NCBI RefSeq assembly: GCF_000621505.1
Contig: NZ_JHYD01000030.1
Location: forward strand, 1 to 64,000
Length of the DNA stretch: 64,000 nt
Origin: Ruminiclostridium cellobioparum DSM 1351 = ATCC 15832
GTDB lineage: Bacteria > Bacillota > Clostridia > Acetivibrionales > DSM-1351
Direction: 5' to 3'
Position 1 is the stretch's first letter. Every line of letters begins with the position of its first letter. The notes below the pieces were generated by a model. The model worked only from the letters and a program-made list of their open reading frames with translations. It did no database searches and was not told the DNA's origin. This document shows, piece after piece, positions 8,518 to 17,545 of the stretch. The position numbers and the translations under genes were made by a program.

Positions 8518-9906
8518 CTATTTTTCAAATTCCCAGCCCGGCAGGTATGCCCGGGTATTTGCAAGCATTCTTTCAAACAATATCCCGGCATCCTTAATGC
8601 CGACATTCACCAGGGGATCATTTGCAAAGGCTTTAAAAGCCAGGGCTTTATCTTTGGAAAAGGCAGCTTTTATAACAGTTTCCTGATTTATAACATGCCT
8701 TATAACAAGGCTGTACACCTCATCGGGCAGCTGTCCCGCACTTACCGGCCTTATGCTGTTTTGTGAAAATACGGCGTTGGTTTCCACTACCGCCCCTGCA
8801 GGCAGGCCCTGTATTTGTCCCATATTGGGGAGGTTTACGTTTGTTATCAGATCGCCCAAACCTACCAGGGCTTTAATTTGTTTTATTCCTTCTTCACCGG
8901 AGTGCTGCAGTTCCATTTGCTCTTCACCGCTCAGCAGCCGGCGGCTTTTTTCCATTTTGTCCTTTAGATCCTTAACTCTCCAGCTTACGGGAGTCAAACC
9001 AAAACCCCATTCCCTGGCTGTGCCGGGATCCTTCAGATACCATGGAGGGCAGAATTCGGCCAGATGTCTGTCTCCTGCGGCGGCAACAAGTCCATATCTC
9101 CTGAAGAGATCAAATTTTACTTTGTTAACACTGTTGAAATACCCGTTGCGTACGGCATCCGCTTCCACATCGATGGCAAAACCTTCTTCGGCATATTTTT
9201 CTGTAAATTGCCTGTACAGCGGCAGCAGATCCTCACCCTGATACGCCGCACTATTGAGCCATGTAAAGTGGTTGATGCCTATGACATTTACCTTTATTTC
9301 CTCTCTGCCGATGCCCTCTATCCCTCTCATGTCCTTCAGCATTGCCGCCATAAGCTTTTGTGTTGAAAATACTTCATGACAGCAGCCAAAAGCTTTTATT
9401 GCCGGGAATACCTTATAGAGGGTTTTTGTACAGAGGGTCATGGGGTTGGTATAGTTAATGACCCAGGCCTCTGGAGAATGTGCTTTTATGGCTTCTGCAA
9501 TCTCTACGAACATTGGAATTGTTCTCAAAGCTCTTACAAGCCCTCCCGGTCCCACAGTATCGCCAACCGACTGATATATTCCGTACTCTTCCGGCAAATG
9601 GACATCTGAAGCCATCTCTTCAAAAGAACCGGGAAGGATGGATATTATTACGAAATCCGCACCGGTGAGTGCCTCTTTCAGAGTTTCCATGGCTTTATAC
9701 TGCCATTTTCCGGGTACATCTGCACGGGATGAAAGCATGTTTCCTATTTTTTCATTTGCTTTTGCTGCGTCCATATCAATATCGTACAGCCTTACCGTAC
9801 CTGAAATCTCCTCATCCACGGCAAGATCCTTCATCAGGTTCCATGCCCAGCCTCTTGAACCTCCGCCGATATAGGCAATGTTTAGATTATTCTTATCGTA
9901 CTTCAT
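8518..9906 (-). CDS. lplD: GH4 alpha-glycosidase, LplD-type (alpha-galacturonidase/glucuronidase-like)
   Basis: A 462-residue NAD+- and metal-dependent GH4 enzyme of the cytoplasm. The N-terminal Rossmann motif is IAYIGGGSRGW; the metal-site region contains CCHEV and NVIGINHFTWL; INYTNPM and GDTVGPGG are also typical of the family. The overall sequence resembles Bacillus LplD, described as an alpha-galacturonidase, so a terminal hexuronic acid is the likely substrate. ATG at 9906 follows GGAGTTAAAA. It is the last gene of the locus 1 operon, 53 nt after GH10, which suits removal of uronic acid side groups from imported oligosaccharides. A weak hairpin with a T-run follows around 8485-8465. 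Confidence 0.85.
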   Translation of the reverse strand: MKYDKNNLNIAYIGGGSRGWAWNLMKDLAVDEEISGTVRLYDIDMDAAKANEKIGNMLSSRADVPGKWQYKAMETLKEALTGADFVIISILPGSFEEMASDVHLPEEYGIYQSVGDTVGPGGLVRALRTIPMFVEIAEAIKAHSPEAWVINYTNPMTLCTKTLYKVFPAIKAFGCCHEVFSTQKLMAAMLKDMRGIEGIGREEIKVNVIGINHFTWLNSAAYQGEDLLPLYRQFTEKYAEEGFAIDVEADAVRNGYFNSVNKVKFDLFRRYGLVAAAGDRHLAEFCPPWYLKDPGTAREWGFGLTPVSWRVKDLKDKMEKSRRLLSGEEQMELQHSGEEGIKQIKALVGLGDLITNVNLPNMGQIQGLPAGAVVETNAVFSQNSIRPVSAGQLPDEVYSLVIRHVINQETVIKAAFSKDKALAFKAFANDPLVNVGIKDAGILFERMLANTRAYLPGWEFEK

Positions 9907-9959
9907 TTTTAACTCCTCCATACTCTTTAAGACTTTGATATTTAATTCAGGCAGTATCA

Positions 9960-11486
9960 TCAGTGCCCGATTTTCAGATTTTCCGGCCTGCCTCTCAGCC
10001 TGTGCCTCAGCGACTTGAGTCTGAAATACATCTCTCTGGGCACCTGGTCTTCAAAAAGGAACGGGCTGGTTTTCATAAAGCCAGGGTCCATTGAATCCCA
10101 CCAGGTCAGGGCCTTGATTTCGGGCCGGGCTGCTGCGATGGTATAAAACTGTTCCATCCAATCGGCCTGAACATGTTCATTCCAGGCCGAATGCCAGCCG
10201 CCTTTTGTCAGTCCGATCTGTGACTGGGGATCAACTGTGCTGATGTCGTCAGTCTGTCCTCTTGTGTTCCCGCCTGGAACACCCATTTCGGTTATGTGGA
10301 TGGGCTTTCCGAAGCCTGCATATACGTCAAGCAGACGATTTACGGCAACCATGTCCCTTGCCGGGAAGTAAAGCTGTATTCCTACCACATCAAAATCAAT
10401 GCCTTTTTCTATTGCGCGTCTGAAAAATTTCATGGGGGAAACGGACTGATCAAAAACAGGTCCGTAGCAGACAAATTTCCCTGCTACATATTCTGCAAAG
10501 GGCAGACAAACATTTATAATTGAAGTTGCACCGGGATCGGTTTCACGTACCGTCTCACAGCAGATACGTGTAAGCTCCATAAGCTGCTCCTGAGTAAAAT
10601 TGAAGCAGTTTGCCCAGTCATGGGGTTCATTCATGGAATCCCAGACTTTTATGCGGCCTTTGTAACGGCCCGCTGTCTTTTTGATTGTATCCCTTGCAAA
10701 CTCTGAGAGCTCTTCATAACTTTTTGTGAACATCCATGCAGGATTTGTTTCCTTGTGTCCAAACCACAGGGGATGTCCTTTTGGTGTTATCCCATTGGCT
10801 TCACACCAATCCACCAATTCATCCCTTCTTTCAAAATCCAGGCATCCCTCCTCGGGAGCCAGCTGGTAAGAGTAGAAAGGTATCGTTGCGAAATTGAAAA
10901 GCTCCTTGAAATATTCCCCATGCCGGTCGTTTCCTGCATGCTTGAATATGTTGCAGCCAAGCATCAGCTCAGGTTTCGGCTTCTCGGCCAGTTTTGCAAG
11001 GGCAGCTTCATAACACATTGCCTCTGCCGCCATAACCGCATGCGACAGGGCCTTTAAACGGCAGTAACCGGCATCTACACCTTTGCCGGCCAGTGAGTAA
11101 TATTCCTTTGCCGCATCGAAATGTCCTCTTGCATATGGTGTGGGGATAATCCCCTTGGAAAAGTTTTCAGCCTCCCAGAGATAGGTTCCGATTGCTTCAG
11201 CAACAAAATTAAAAATTCTTTCGTCTGCAAAATCCGAGTTTTTATATCCTTCCCCGTGATTATGGGCCATTACCCAAATGTTGCCATAGAGGGGCAGGTT
11301 CACACGTCCATGGAGCATAAAGGTCGGGCTTTCTACCTGGAGTTCGACAGTGCCGTCGGACATAACAGTGCTTTTGCGGATATCAGGTTCAAAATACATA
11401 TCGCTTGCGTAAAGAGTATTTAATATGTATTCCGGCATTGGTTGACCATTTGTATCCGTCATTTTTACTTTAACAAGCCTGCTCAT
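9960..11486 (-). CDS. GH10 endo-beta-1,4-xylanase-like enzyme, cytoplasmic
   Basis: A 508-residue protein with a GH10 catalytic barrel in its C-terminal two thirds. The acid/base glutamate lies in KVWDSMNEPHDW and the nucleophile in IHITEMGVPGG; GHPLWFGH fits the conserved substrate-binding region. The N-terminal ~170 residues form a separate beta-rich domain (VKVKMTDTNGQPMPEY) of unknown role. There is no signal peptide, so it should act on imported xylo-oligosaccharides. The C-terminus contains ALTWWDSMDPGFM. Start ATG at 11486 follows AAAGGA at 10-11 nt. It lies between the unclassified glycosidase and GH4 genes in locus 1. Confidence 0.88.
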   Translation of the reverse strand: MSRLVKVKMTDTNGQPMPEYILNTLYASDMYFEPDIRKSTVMSDGTVELQVESPTFMLHGRVNLPLYGNIWVMAHNHGEGYKNSDFADERIFNFVAEAIGTYLWEAENFSKGIIPTPYARGHFDAAKEYYSLAGKGVDAGYCRLKALSHAVMAAEAMCYEAALAKLAEKPKPELMLGCNIFKHAGNDRHGEYFKELFNFATIPFYSYQLAPEEGCLDFERRDELVDWCEANGITPKGHPLWFGHKETNPAWMFTKSYEELSEFARDTIKKTAGRYKGRIKVWDSMNEPHDWANCFNFTQEQLMELTRICCETVRETDPGATSIINVCLPFAEYVAGKFVCYGPVFDQSVSPMKFFRRAIEKGIDFDVVGIQLYFPARDMVAVNRLLDVYAGFGKPIHITEMGVPGGNTRGQTDDISTVDPQSQIGLTKGGWHSAWNEHVQADWMEQFYTIAAARPEIKALTWWDSMDPGFMKTSPFLFEDQVPREMYFRLKSLRHRLRGRPENLKIGH

Positions 11487-11751
11487 AATTTTATCACACC
11501 TTTCCTTTTTAATTTATATGTTGCATAAACTAATGAATTCTGTATCAACTTGACCACATAGTGCACATTTATTTGGTGTGTCACCTATTTTGTAAGATTC
11601 ATTTATCAGCCCAAAAAAATCATAACCTTCATTTATACACAATGAACCGGCACAACTGTTCAGCTCAAGTACACATACTAACGTTGACATCAAATGCTGA
11701 AAAGACGGAAAATAACCGCCCAAGACATCCGGGATTATTATTTTGTCATTC

Positions 11752-13836
11752 CTAAATATATTTCAGCAAGCCCTCTGCCTCAACACACCAGCTGCCATCG
11801 TCCGGGAAGCCCGGCAGAGGTTTTCCTCCGTCACCCTCCCAGCCTGCTGCCATTATGGCCACAGCCAGCAGCAGACTGCCGTTGCCTGGCAGATAGAGAG
11901 GCAGGTCCTCCCGGTCTGCCTGGGAGTTATGGCCGTTTAAAGCATAGGTGTTCTTAGGTTTATCCGCCAGCAGTAAATCCACCGCAAGTGATGTAAGGCC
12001 AAGTCTGGCACAGCACATGGCCATCATTGCAAAATCCCAGCCCCACATGGAATCAAAATCCCAGCATTCAAGAACCCGTCTTAAAGTGTTCTCCATTATC
12101 CCCCTGTCCACCGTCTCTCCAGGGAGGACTCCCAGTGCTGCAAGCATGGAGGGGTGGTCATGGTTAAAGGGTGCTTTGGTGAAGGTCTCGGGACAGTTTT
12201 CATGGGCCAGATACACGCCGTCCTTTGCAGGAAGCGCAGACAACTTTGCTGCTGCATCAAGATACCGGGAGTTTGGTTTCTCTCCCAGACGCAGCTGCCA
12301 TTCCACAGCCGTCTTAAGCCCCCAGCGGAAATATTCCAGCTCGTAGGCCGGGTTCATGGTGTCTTCGGGTGCATGTGTCTCCTGTGCAGGTATGAGAGGA
12401 GGGCCCATAACATATCTGCCGGTTTCGTTATCATAATGCAGGAAGGAAACCATAAAATCGGCACTCTCCATTACAAGGCTGCGATACTTTTTCAATGTTT
12501 CCATCTCCGGCCGGGCCCTGTAGCACAGCTCCGAAAGCATTATCGGATGGGGCTGCTGCCACACCAGAAGTACTCCTATGCTGGATGGAGCATTAAGCCC
12601 GCTGGGGTCACTCATTTTTGTCCATCTGGCACCTTCATATCCCTGATTTTCAGCATCCTTCCCCGCCTGGGGCAGTATCTTCAGATACCAGTCAAGACTC
12701 CGTTCCAGCAGCTGGGGTCTTCCCCAAAGTGTAAACTGTGCCGCATGCCAGTAGTGCATTTCCAGATGAAATTTCCCGTACCAGCTGTTGCAGGTTAGTC
12801 CTGTCTCAGCTGGCGGAGTGGTTCCGCTGCATTGAACAGCCGTCAGATATTGCGAAAGAACTATTCTCCTTTCCAGTTCGGCAGCTCTGCTGTCGGAAGA
12901 GTTGACCAGTTGTACTGCTCCTCCGCTGCTCCAGAATTTTTCCCAGTGAGTTGAGGAGCGGCTTTTGGTTTCATGAAAATCCCCTGGCATATTTGCAGGC
13001 ATTTGGGCAGAAAAGCTTGCTGTAAAGCAAATTTCGCCTGTATTCTCCGCCGGCGAAAGAGTGAATTGGTGGCAGCCTGTTTGCTCTATTCCTGCATGTG
13101 AACTAAATACAATGTCAACATAATACTCATCCCTGTCCAGAGTTCTCTTGATAATAACCCTGCCGGAACTGGAATGCACGATTTCGCTTTTATGTGCCTC
13201 TTCCCGCTCCCAATCCGATGCCTTTTTTTCAGGACTTCCATATGGGAAGGCAAATACAACCTCCAGCCTTCCCGACCGGGCCAGATTTGAACCCACACAT
13301 GCGCTTACGGCATCAATTTCGGGGTCTGCACAGGTCTCCACCCTGACGCTTTCATTAAATACCATAAAGTCGGATTGCAGTATGCCCTGCCACAAGTCCA
13401 GTTTCTGCCTTGCATTCTTTATGTCTGACAGGACTGCCGTCCTGTTGTTTTCTTTTAGGTTCAGCTTAATATTACACAGGTTCAGACGGTGAGGATTTTC
13501 CCTCAGATTTTTAAACAGCTGCTCCTGACCTGTGTCATCTGCGGCATAGCCCACCAGCCTGCCATGGCTTTCATATTGTTTAAGCCGCAGTTTTGAATAA
13601 TCCCTTTCAACCGGGAAGGAATGCCAGCCCCACTGTGCCATTGTACACAGGGGAAAATATTCGTATTGTTCATAAAAGGTTTGAAGTCCTGTAATATCGG
13701 CGGTAAAGGCAAATTCGCCATTCCCCACAGTTAATGGAGCTTTTGTATCCGGCGCTTCCAGTACCGGGCTGTTACGAGTAACCAATGCATATCTGTTTAT
13801 CTTTTCTGAGTTATATTTGGAATCGGTCTTTTGCAT
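11752..13836 (-). CDS. Putative glycoside hydrolase with six-hairpin-type catalytic domain
   Basis: A 694-residue cytoplasmic protein. The N-terminal ~280 residues are beta-rich, beginning with SPVLEAPDTKAPLTVGNGEFAF as in GH65/GH95-like enzymes. The C-terminal part has the aromatic, helical repeats of an (alpha/alpha)6 barrel: WYGKFHLEMHYWHAAQF, GRPQLLERSLDWYLKILP, PAYELEYFRWGLKTAVEWQ and SMWGWDFAMMAM. I do not recognise a specific CAZy family. The E in KFHLEMHYW and D/E residues of the later helices are candidates for catalysis. ATG at 13836 follows GGGGACGTT; the frame continues upstream only because it runs through a structured repeat. It probably cleaves a side group of the same hemicellulose as its neighbours. 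Confidence 0.7.
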   Translation of the reverse strand: MQKTDSKYNSEKINRYALVTRNSPVLEAPDTKAPLTVGNGEFAFTADITGLQTFYEQYEYFPLCTMAQWGWHSFPVERDYSKLRLKQYESHGRLVGYAADDTGQEQLFKNLRENPHRLNLCNIKLNLKENNRTAVLSDIKNARQKLDLWQGILQSDFMVFNESVRVETCADPEIDAVSACVGSNLARSGRLEVVFAFPYGSPEKKASDWEREEAHKSEIVHSSSGRVIIKRTLDRDEYYVDIVFSSHAGIEQTGCHQFTLSPAENTGEICFTASFSAQMPANMPGDFHETKSRSSTHWEKFWSSGGAVQLVNSSDSRAAELERRIVLSQYLTAVQCSGTTPPAETGLTCNSWYGKFHLEMHYWHAAQFTLWGRPQLLERSLDWYLKILPQAGKDAENQGYEGARWTKMSDPSGLNAPSSIGVLLVWQQPHPIMLSELCYRARPEMETLKKYRSLVMESADFMVSFLHYDNETGRYVMGPPLIPAQETHAPEDTMNPAYELEYFRWGLKTAVEWQLRLGEKPNSRYLDAAAKLSALPAKDGVYLAHENCPETFTKAPFNHDHPSMLAALGVLPGETVDRGIMENTLRRVLECWDFDSMWGWDFAMMAMCCARLGLTSLAVDLLLADKPKNTYALNGHNSQADREDLPLYLPGNGSLLLAVAIMAAGWEGDGGKPLPGFPDDGSWCVEAEGLLKYI

Positions 13837-13855
13837 AACGTCCCCTTTTACCCTT

Positions 13856-14020
13856 TCAAGAAATTTGCTTCGCAAATCCGCTTCGCGCCTACTCAAGTAA
13901 TCTGCCTATGCTACGCAAATTATCTTGTTCGCTATGGGGGACTACTCCCCCCTTCGACGGAGCTTACGCTCCTGAGCACCCCCTCCAAACCGGGAAGGGG
14001 ATTCCCCTTTCCAAACCCCG
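13856..14020 (-). repeat. GC-rich structured intergenic element, possibly IS200/IS605- or HEARO-related
   Basis: A densely paired 165-bp stretch between the binding-protein and glycosidase genes. Hairpins on the minus strand include GGAAAGGGG/CCCCTTCC (14012-13993), GGAGC/GCTCC (13972-13959), GGGGG/CCCCC (13952-13936) and TTTGC/GCAAA (13876-13864), plus repeated GCGAAGC-type words. Base composition is clearly richer in G and C than the flanks. It reads like a mobile palindromic element or a structured RNA, not a leader specific to this gene. Confidence 0.5.
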
Positions 14021-14121
14021 AGTATAGAAATTTAATGTTTGAATTCTCTGGTGTACACATTCAAACCCAGTATTATAAGTGCCTCATTACTGTTCCAAAA
14101 GTTATAAATTCCTATACTCTT

Positions 14122-14150
14122 AAAAAGAATGCGGCTGAATCAGCCGCATC
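14122..14150 (-). terminator. Terminator after the locus 1 binding-protein gene
   Basis: On the minus strand the stem ATGCGGCTGA/TCAGCCGCAT is followed by TCTTTTT, 39 nt after the stop of the solute-binding lipoprotein gene. It probably lowers expression of the downstream intracellular glycosidases relative to the binding protein. Confidence 0.85.
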
Positions 14151-14189
14151 CTCCATGTTATACATTTAATTAATCATAAGTACATCATA

Positions 14190-15896
14190 TTATTTTGCCT
14201 GTGCATACCATTCGTTAACTTCTTTTGTAATTTGGTCTCCGCCGAGTTTCTTCCAATCTGAAACAAATTTATCAAAGGAATCAATGGAGGCACCCATTAT
14301 AATCTTTGTAAATACTTCATCTTCCATAGCTTCAAGTGTTGCCTGCTTCTCAACCATCGTAGGTGTCGGAGAACCGTAGAACAGATTTGTCAGCAGGTTG
14401 TTGCTGTCAACATATTTGCCTATGACATCACTGCTGGAAGGTGTACCGAATATTCTTTCATCACCCCAGAATTGTCTGTCTCCAGCCTGGGATTTCTGAA
14501 TTTTTTCATAGTAACCCATTTCCTCAGAATTTAATTTTGAAGTGTCCTTACTCTGGATAGCTTCTATTACGTTATTGTGAGCGTTAAGGTTTTTAAGAGC
14601 CGGTTCAACTGATATCAACTGATATTGCCATACGGCTATACCATCCGGAGTTACACCAAACTTGTCGTTTCTTTCCTTTAATTCCGGGGAATTACCTGGT
14701 TGGTATCCTACACAAGTATCTTCAAGGATTTTCATAATTGCTTCGGGATTTTTGCAGTTCTTACTGACCGCAAAGTATCTTGAAACAGGCATTGAGGTAA
14801 CAGGTGTTGCAGGCTTGTCGTCTATCGACACCAGTTCTATTGCCTGCCAGTCGGCATTGGGATCATTGATTGCGTTATCCTTGAGGAAGGCGCCGGGTGA
14901 GGATAATCCGCCGTAGGTAATACCAACCTTACCGGCTGATACTGTTTCTGTGACCTTAGCCCTGTCCTTGACACCGAATTCCTTGTCCAGAAGACCGCTC
15001 TTGTACATGTTCTGCATCTCCTGCAATGCTGTCTTGACCTGTGGCTGGATTGAACCATATGCCGCATTTCCCGATTCATCCTTTATCCATCTTCTGGGAT
15101 AAGCATGATAACCTGCAAACAGGCCGGCTGCAGATCCATGTTTATTATTTGTATCAAGGAAGTTCTTAACAAGTGCAAGACCAATGGTATCGTTCTTACC
15201 GTTTTTGTCAGGATCGTTCTTTGCAAACGCCTCTGCTACAGTGTACAATTCCTGTAAGGTCTTGGGCATTTCGAGACCAAGATTTTTCAGCCAATCAGCT
15301 CTTATATAGAGAATCTGCAGATTGTCCACTGATGATGCGGTGCTTGGTATCGCCATAAGTTTACCGTTTATTTTAGCAGAATCAAAGCTTGCCTTGTCCT
15401 GCTCCAATATACCTTTTACAAAATCTGATGTATTGCTCTTATATAAATCTGTCAAATCATAGAGCATGTCGTTTTCAGCCAGCTCAATCAACTGTTTGTT
15501 TCTAAGCCACATAATATCGGGTAGGTCTCCCGAAGCAACAGATATATTCAATTTCTGGTCAAACTGTTCTTCCGGAACAGTCCAAACATACTTAAGATTA
15601 ATACCGTAGTCTTCTTTATAATGTTTCATCCAGACATTGTTGTCGATAGTATCACCAGGTGCAAATTCAATACCGTTGTTAAGGTATCTCCATGCTGTCA
15701 AATCAATTTCGGGTGTGTATTTAGCCAAAAGATCCGCAGGTTTTTGATCAACTGCTGCTGTTGAGGAAGCGGCTGAAGAACCGCTTGAGGTTGCTTCACT
15801 GGTCTTGCCGTCATTACTGCCGCAAGCTGCCATTGAAACTGTCATCATAGCTGCCAATGAAAGAGCTGCCAGTCGGGTTAAAGAAAATCTTTTCAT
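14190..15896 (-). CDS. Extracellular solute-binding lipoprotein of sugar ABC transporter (LplA-type)
   Basis: A 568-residue lipoprotein, the substrate-capturing part of an ABC importer. Signal peptide residues 1-24 end in the lipobox MAAC, with Cys24 followed by a Ser/Thr-rich linker. The mature part has the long family 1 binding-protein pattern of LplA-like proteins (KYVWTVPEEQFDQKL, SGDLPDIMWLRN, DPDKNGKNDTIGL). The DPDKNGKND stretch is a calcium-binding loop common in this group. ATG at 15896 follows GGAGGGAACTT. In locus 1 it comes after LplB, LplC and GH43 and is followed by a terminator. The ligand is probably a xylan-derived oligosaccharide, judged from its neighbours only. Confidence 0.9.
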   Translation of the reverse strand: MKRFSLTRLAALSLAAMMTVSMAACGSNDGKTSEATSSGSSAASSTAAVDQKPADLLAKYTPEIDLTAWRYLNNGIEFAPGDTIDNNVWMKHYKEDYGINLKYVWTVPEEQFDQKLNISVASGDLPDIMWLRNKQLIELAENDMLYDLTDLYKSNTSDFVKGILEQDKASFDSAKINGKLMAIPSTASSVDNLQILYIRADWLKNLGLEMPKTLQELYTVAEAFAKNDPDKNGKNDTIGLALVKNFLDTNNKHGSAAGLFAGYHAYPRRWIKDESGNAAYGSIQPQVKTALQEMQNMYKSGLLDKEFGVKDRAKVTETVSAGKVGITYGGLSSPGAFLKDNAINDPNADWQAIELVSIDDKPATPVTSMPVSRYFAVSKNCKNPEAIMKILEDTCVGYQPGNSPELKERNDKFGVTPDGIAVWQYQLISVEPALKNLNAHNNVIEAIQSKDTSKLNSEEMGYYEKIQKSQAGDRQFWGDERIFGTPSSSDVIGKYVDSNNLLTNLFYGSPTPTMVEKQATLEAMEDEVFTKIIMGASIDSFDKFVSDWKKLGGDQITKEVNEWYAQAK

Positions 15897-16036
15897 AAGT
15901 TCCCTCCGATTTTATTTGTTTACTGAGGCCTCAACTTTATTATAGGACCCCTAAGTTCTTCAAACAATATTCATATTTTTACTTTCAATTCATCTCTTTA
16001 CTTTGATTAGAATTTTAAAACAAAAATTGATAACTC

Positions 16037-17524
16037 TTACTTAAATACATCATAGTGGAAGTAGTCAAAATCGGCTCTGCCGGCCGCAGCTTCAGTGTTG
16101 TAGCTGAACAGGCCAACTCTTGCGCCCTTCCAGAAGCCCTCTTTCAACACACAATACCCGCCCAGCCGATAGAAATCATGTCCATTTAAACTGAAATAGA
16201 ATTCCGTTTTACCATCCAGGTCCGCTATTGTTTTAAACCAGACTTCCCCGGCTTTAATCTCAGGTCCATAATAGACGGTACCCCCGGTTACAGCTTTTAT
16301 CCGGCAGGAATTGGCACCAGCCGCAGCTCCGACCCAGTTTTCCTCTTTCCCCCCCAGATAGCATAAGCCTGCCGTTTGTCCGGCTTGCATATGCCTGGTG
16401 TCCATCTTTACAGTTATAGCCCCGTATTTCCCCATCAGCTTTTGTGTCAGTGTATTTCTGGCCTGATAAATATTGTCCGCTTTCATAGCAGTCAAAGACA
16501 GGCAGCCGGGTCTCAGAGCCAGGGACCACTTCTCCCGGACCGGATTGTGATTCCACTGCCACTGGAGCCCAAGTTCGGGAGCATCAAACTCATCAGAGGC
16601 CTGTGGCAATGTCACCGGATAGAATTTACCTACATTTGGTTTGTTATATATACTGACCGGCTCACCTTCATTCCCCATCAAAGGCCAGTCATCCACCCAT
16701 GTCACCGGCTGCAGATGGCACACACGGCCTAACGGACCTGCGCTCTGGAAATGCATGAACCAGCTTTCCCCCGACTCCAATTCCACCAGACCGCCCTGAT
16801 GAGGCCCGTTAACAGCTGTATTGCCGGTCTGCAAAACGACCTTCCTCTCATAGGGTCCATATATGTTCCCGGATCTCAGCACAGTCTGCCAGCCTTTTTC
16901 AACTCCGCCTTCGGGAATAACAAGGTAATAATAGTTATTACGTTTGTATATTTTAGTTCCTTCCGCTATTTTTCCAACGTAGACAATAACCCCTTCATCC
17001 AGAAGCTGTGTTCCGTCAGTACTCATCCTGTGGATTATGATGGGCCCCGCCCCTACCGTACTGTGTCCAAGATAGGCATTGCCGTCATCGTCCCAGAAAG
17101 GACACGGGTCTTCCCAGCCGGAAACTCTCTTTACCTCATGCAGGGGAGTCCACGGGCCCTGGGGTTGTTCCGCACTGCTCATATACAAACCTTCATCGGG
17201 TGTGCAAAAGTATACATAAAAACATCCGTCATTATATCTGAGAGCAGGCGCCCAGCTTCCCTTGCCATAACCATCCATCTCATCATATCTGCTGTGAATA
17301 TTCAACCTGTCATATACCCGTCCGACGATTGTCCAGTTCACCAGATCCTTTGAATGCAGCACCGGTATTCCCATGTAGTGAAAATCCGAGCAGACCATGT
17401 AAAAATCGCTGCCCACCCGGATTATATCGGGGTCTGAATAGTCGGCATTGAGAACCGGATTTTTATATAAATTATTTCCAATATCTCCCCATACATTATT
17501 GTGAAACTCTCCCGAAAAAGTCAT
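16037..17524 (-). CDS. GH43 beta-xylosidase/alpha-L-arabinofuranosidase
   Basis: A 495-residue cytoplasmic GH43 enzyme. The five-bladed propeller (about 1-320) has the base Asp in NADYSDPDIIRVG, the pKa-modulating Asp in SGWEDPCPFWDDDG and the acid Glu in KIAEGTKIYKRNNYYYLV. The C-terminal ~190 residues form the beta-sandwich typical of GH43 xylosidases (EFDAPELGLQWQWNHNP, FFSYNTEAAAG-like end). There is no signal peptide. It lies between the LplC permease and the binding protein, an arrangement consistent with trimming imported xylo- or arabinoxylo-oligosaccharides. Xylosidase and arabinofuranosidase activities cannot be separated from sequence. Confidence 0.9.
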   Translation of the reverse strand: MTFSGEFHNNVWGDIGNNLYKNPVLNADYSDPDIIRVGSDFYMVCSDFHYMGIPVLHSKDLVNWTIVGRVYDRLNIHSRYDEMDGYGKGSWAPALRYNDGCFYVYFCTPDEGLYMSSAEQPQGPWTPLHEVKRVSGWEDPCPFWDDDGNAYLGHSTVGAGPIIIHRMSTDGTQLLDEGVIVYVGKIAEGTKIYKRNNYYYLVIPEGGVEKGWQTVLRSGNIYGPYERKVVLQTGNTAVNGPHQGGLVELESGESWFMHFQSAGPLGRVCHLQPVTWVDDWPLMGNEGEPVSIYNKPNVGKFYPVTLPQASDEFDAPELGLQWQWNHNPVREKWSLALRPGCLSLTAMKADNIYQARNTLTQKLMGKYGAITVKMDTRHMQAGQTAGLCYLGGKEENWVGAAAGANSCRIKAVTGGTVYYGPEIKAGEVWFKTIADLDGKTEFYFSLNGHDFYRLGGYCVLKEGFWKGARVGLFSYNTEAAAGRADFDYFHYDVFK

Positions 17525-17545
17525 ATTAGCCTCCTAAACATACTT

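Noticed and set aside
11514-11723. Small minus-strand frame of 69 codons between GH10 and the unclassified glycosidase, with a CALC-like cysteine pair
   Set aside because: Its only start is a TTG with no ribosome binding site, composition is unlike neighbours and no family pattern is visible. The 265-bp gap is treated as non-coding.
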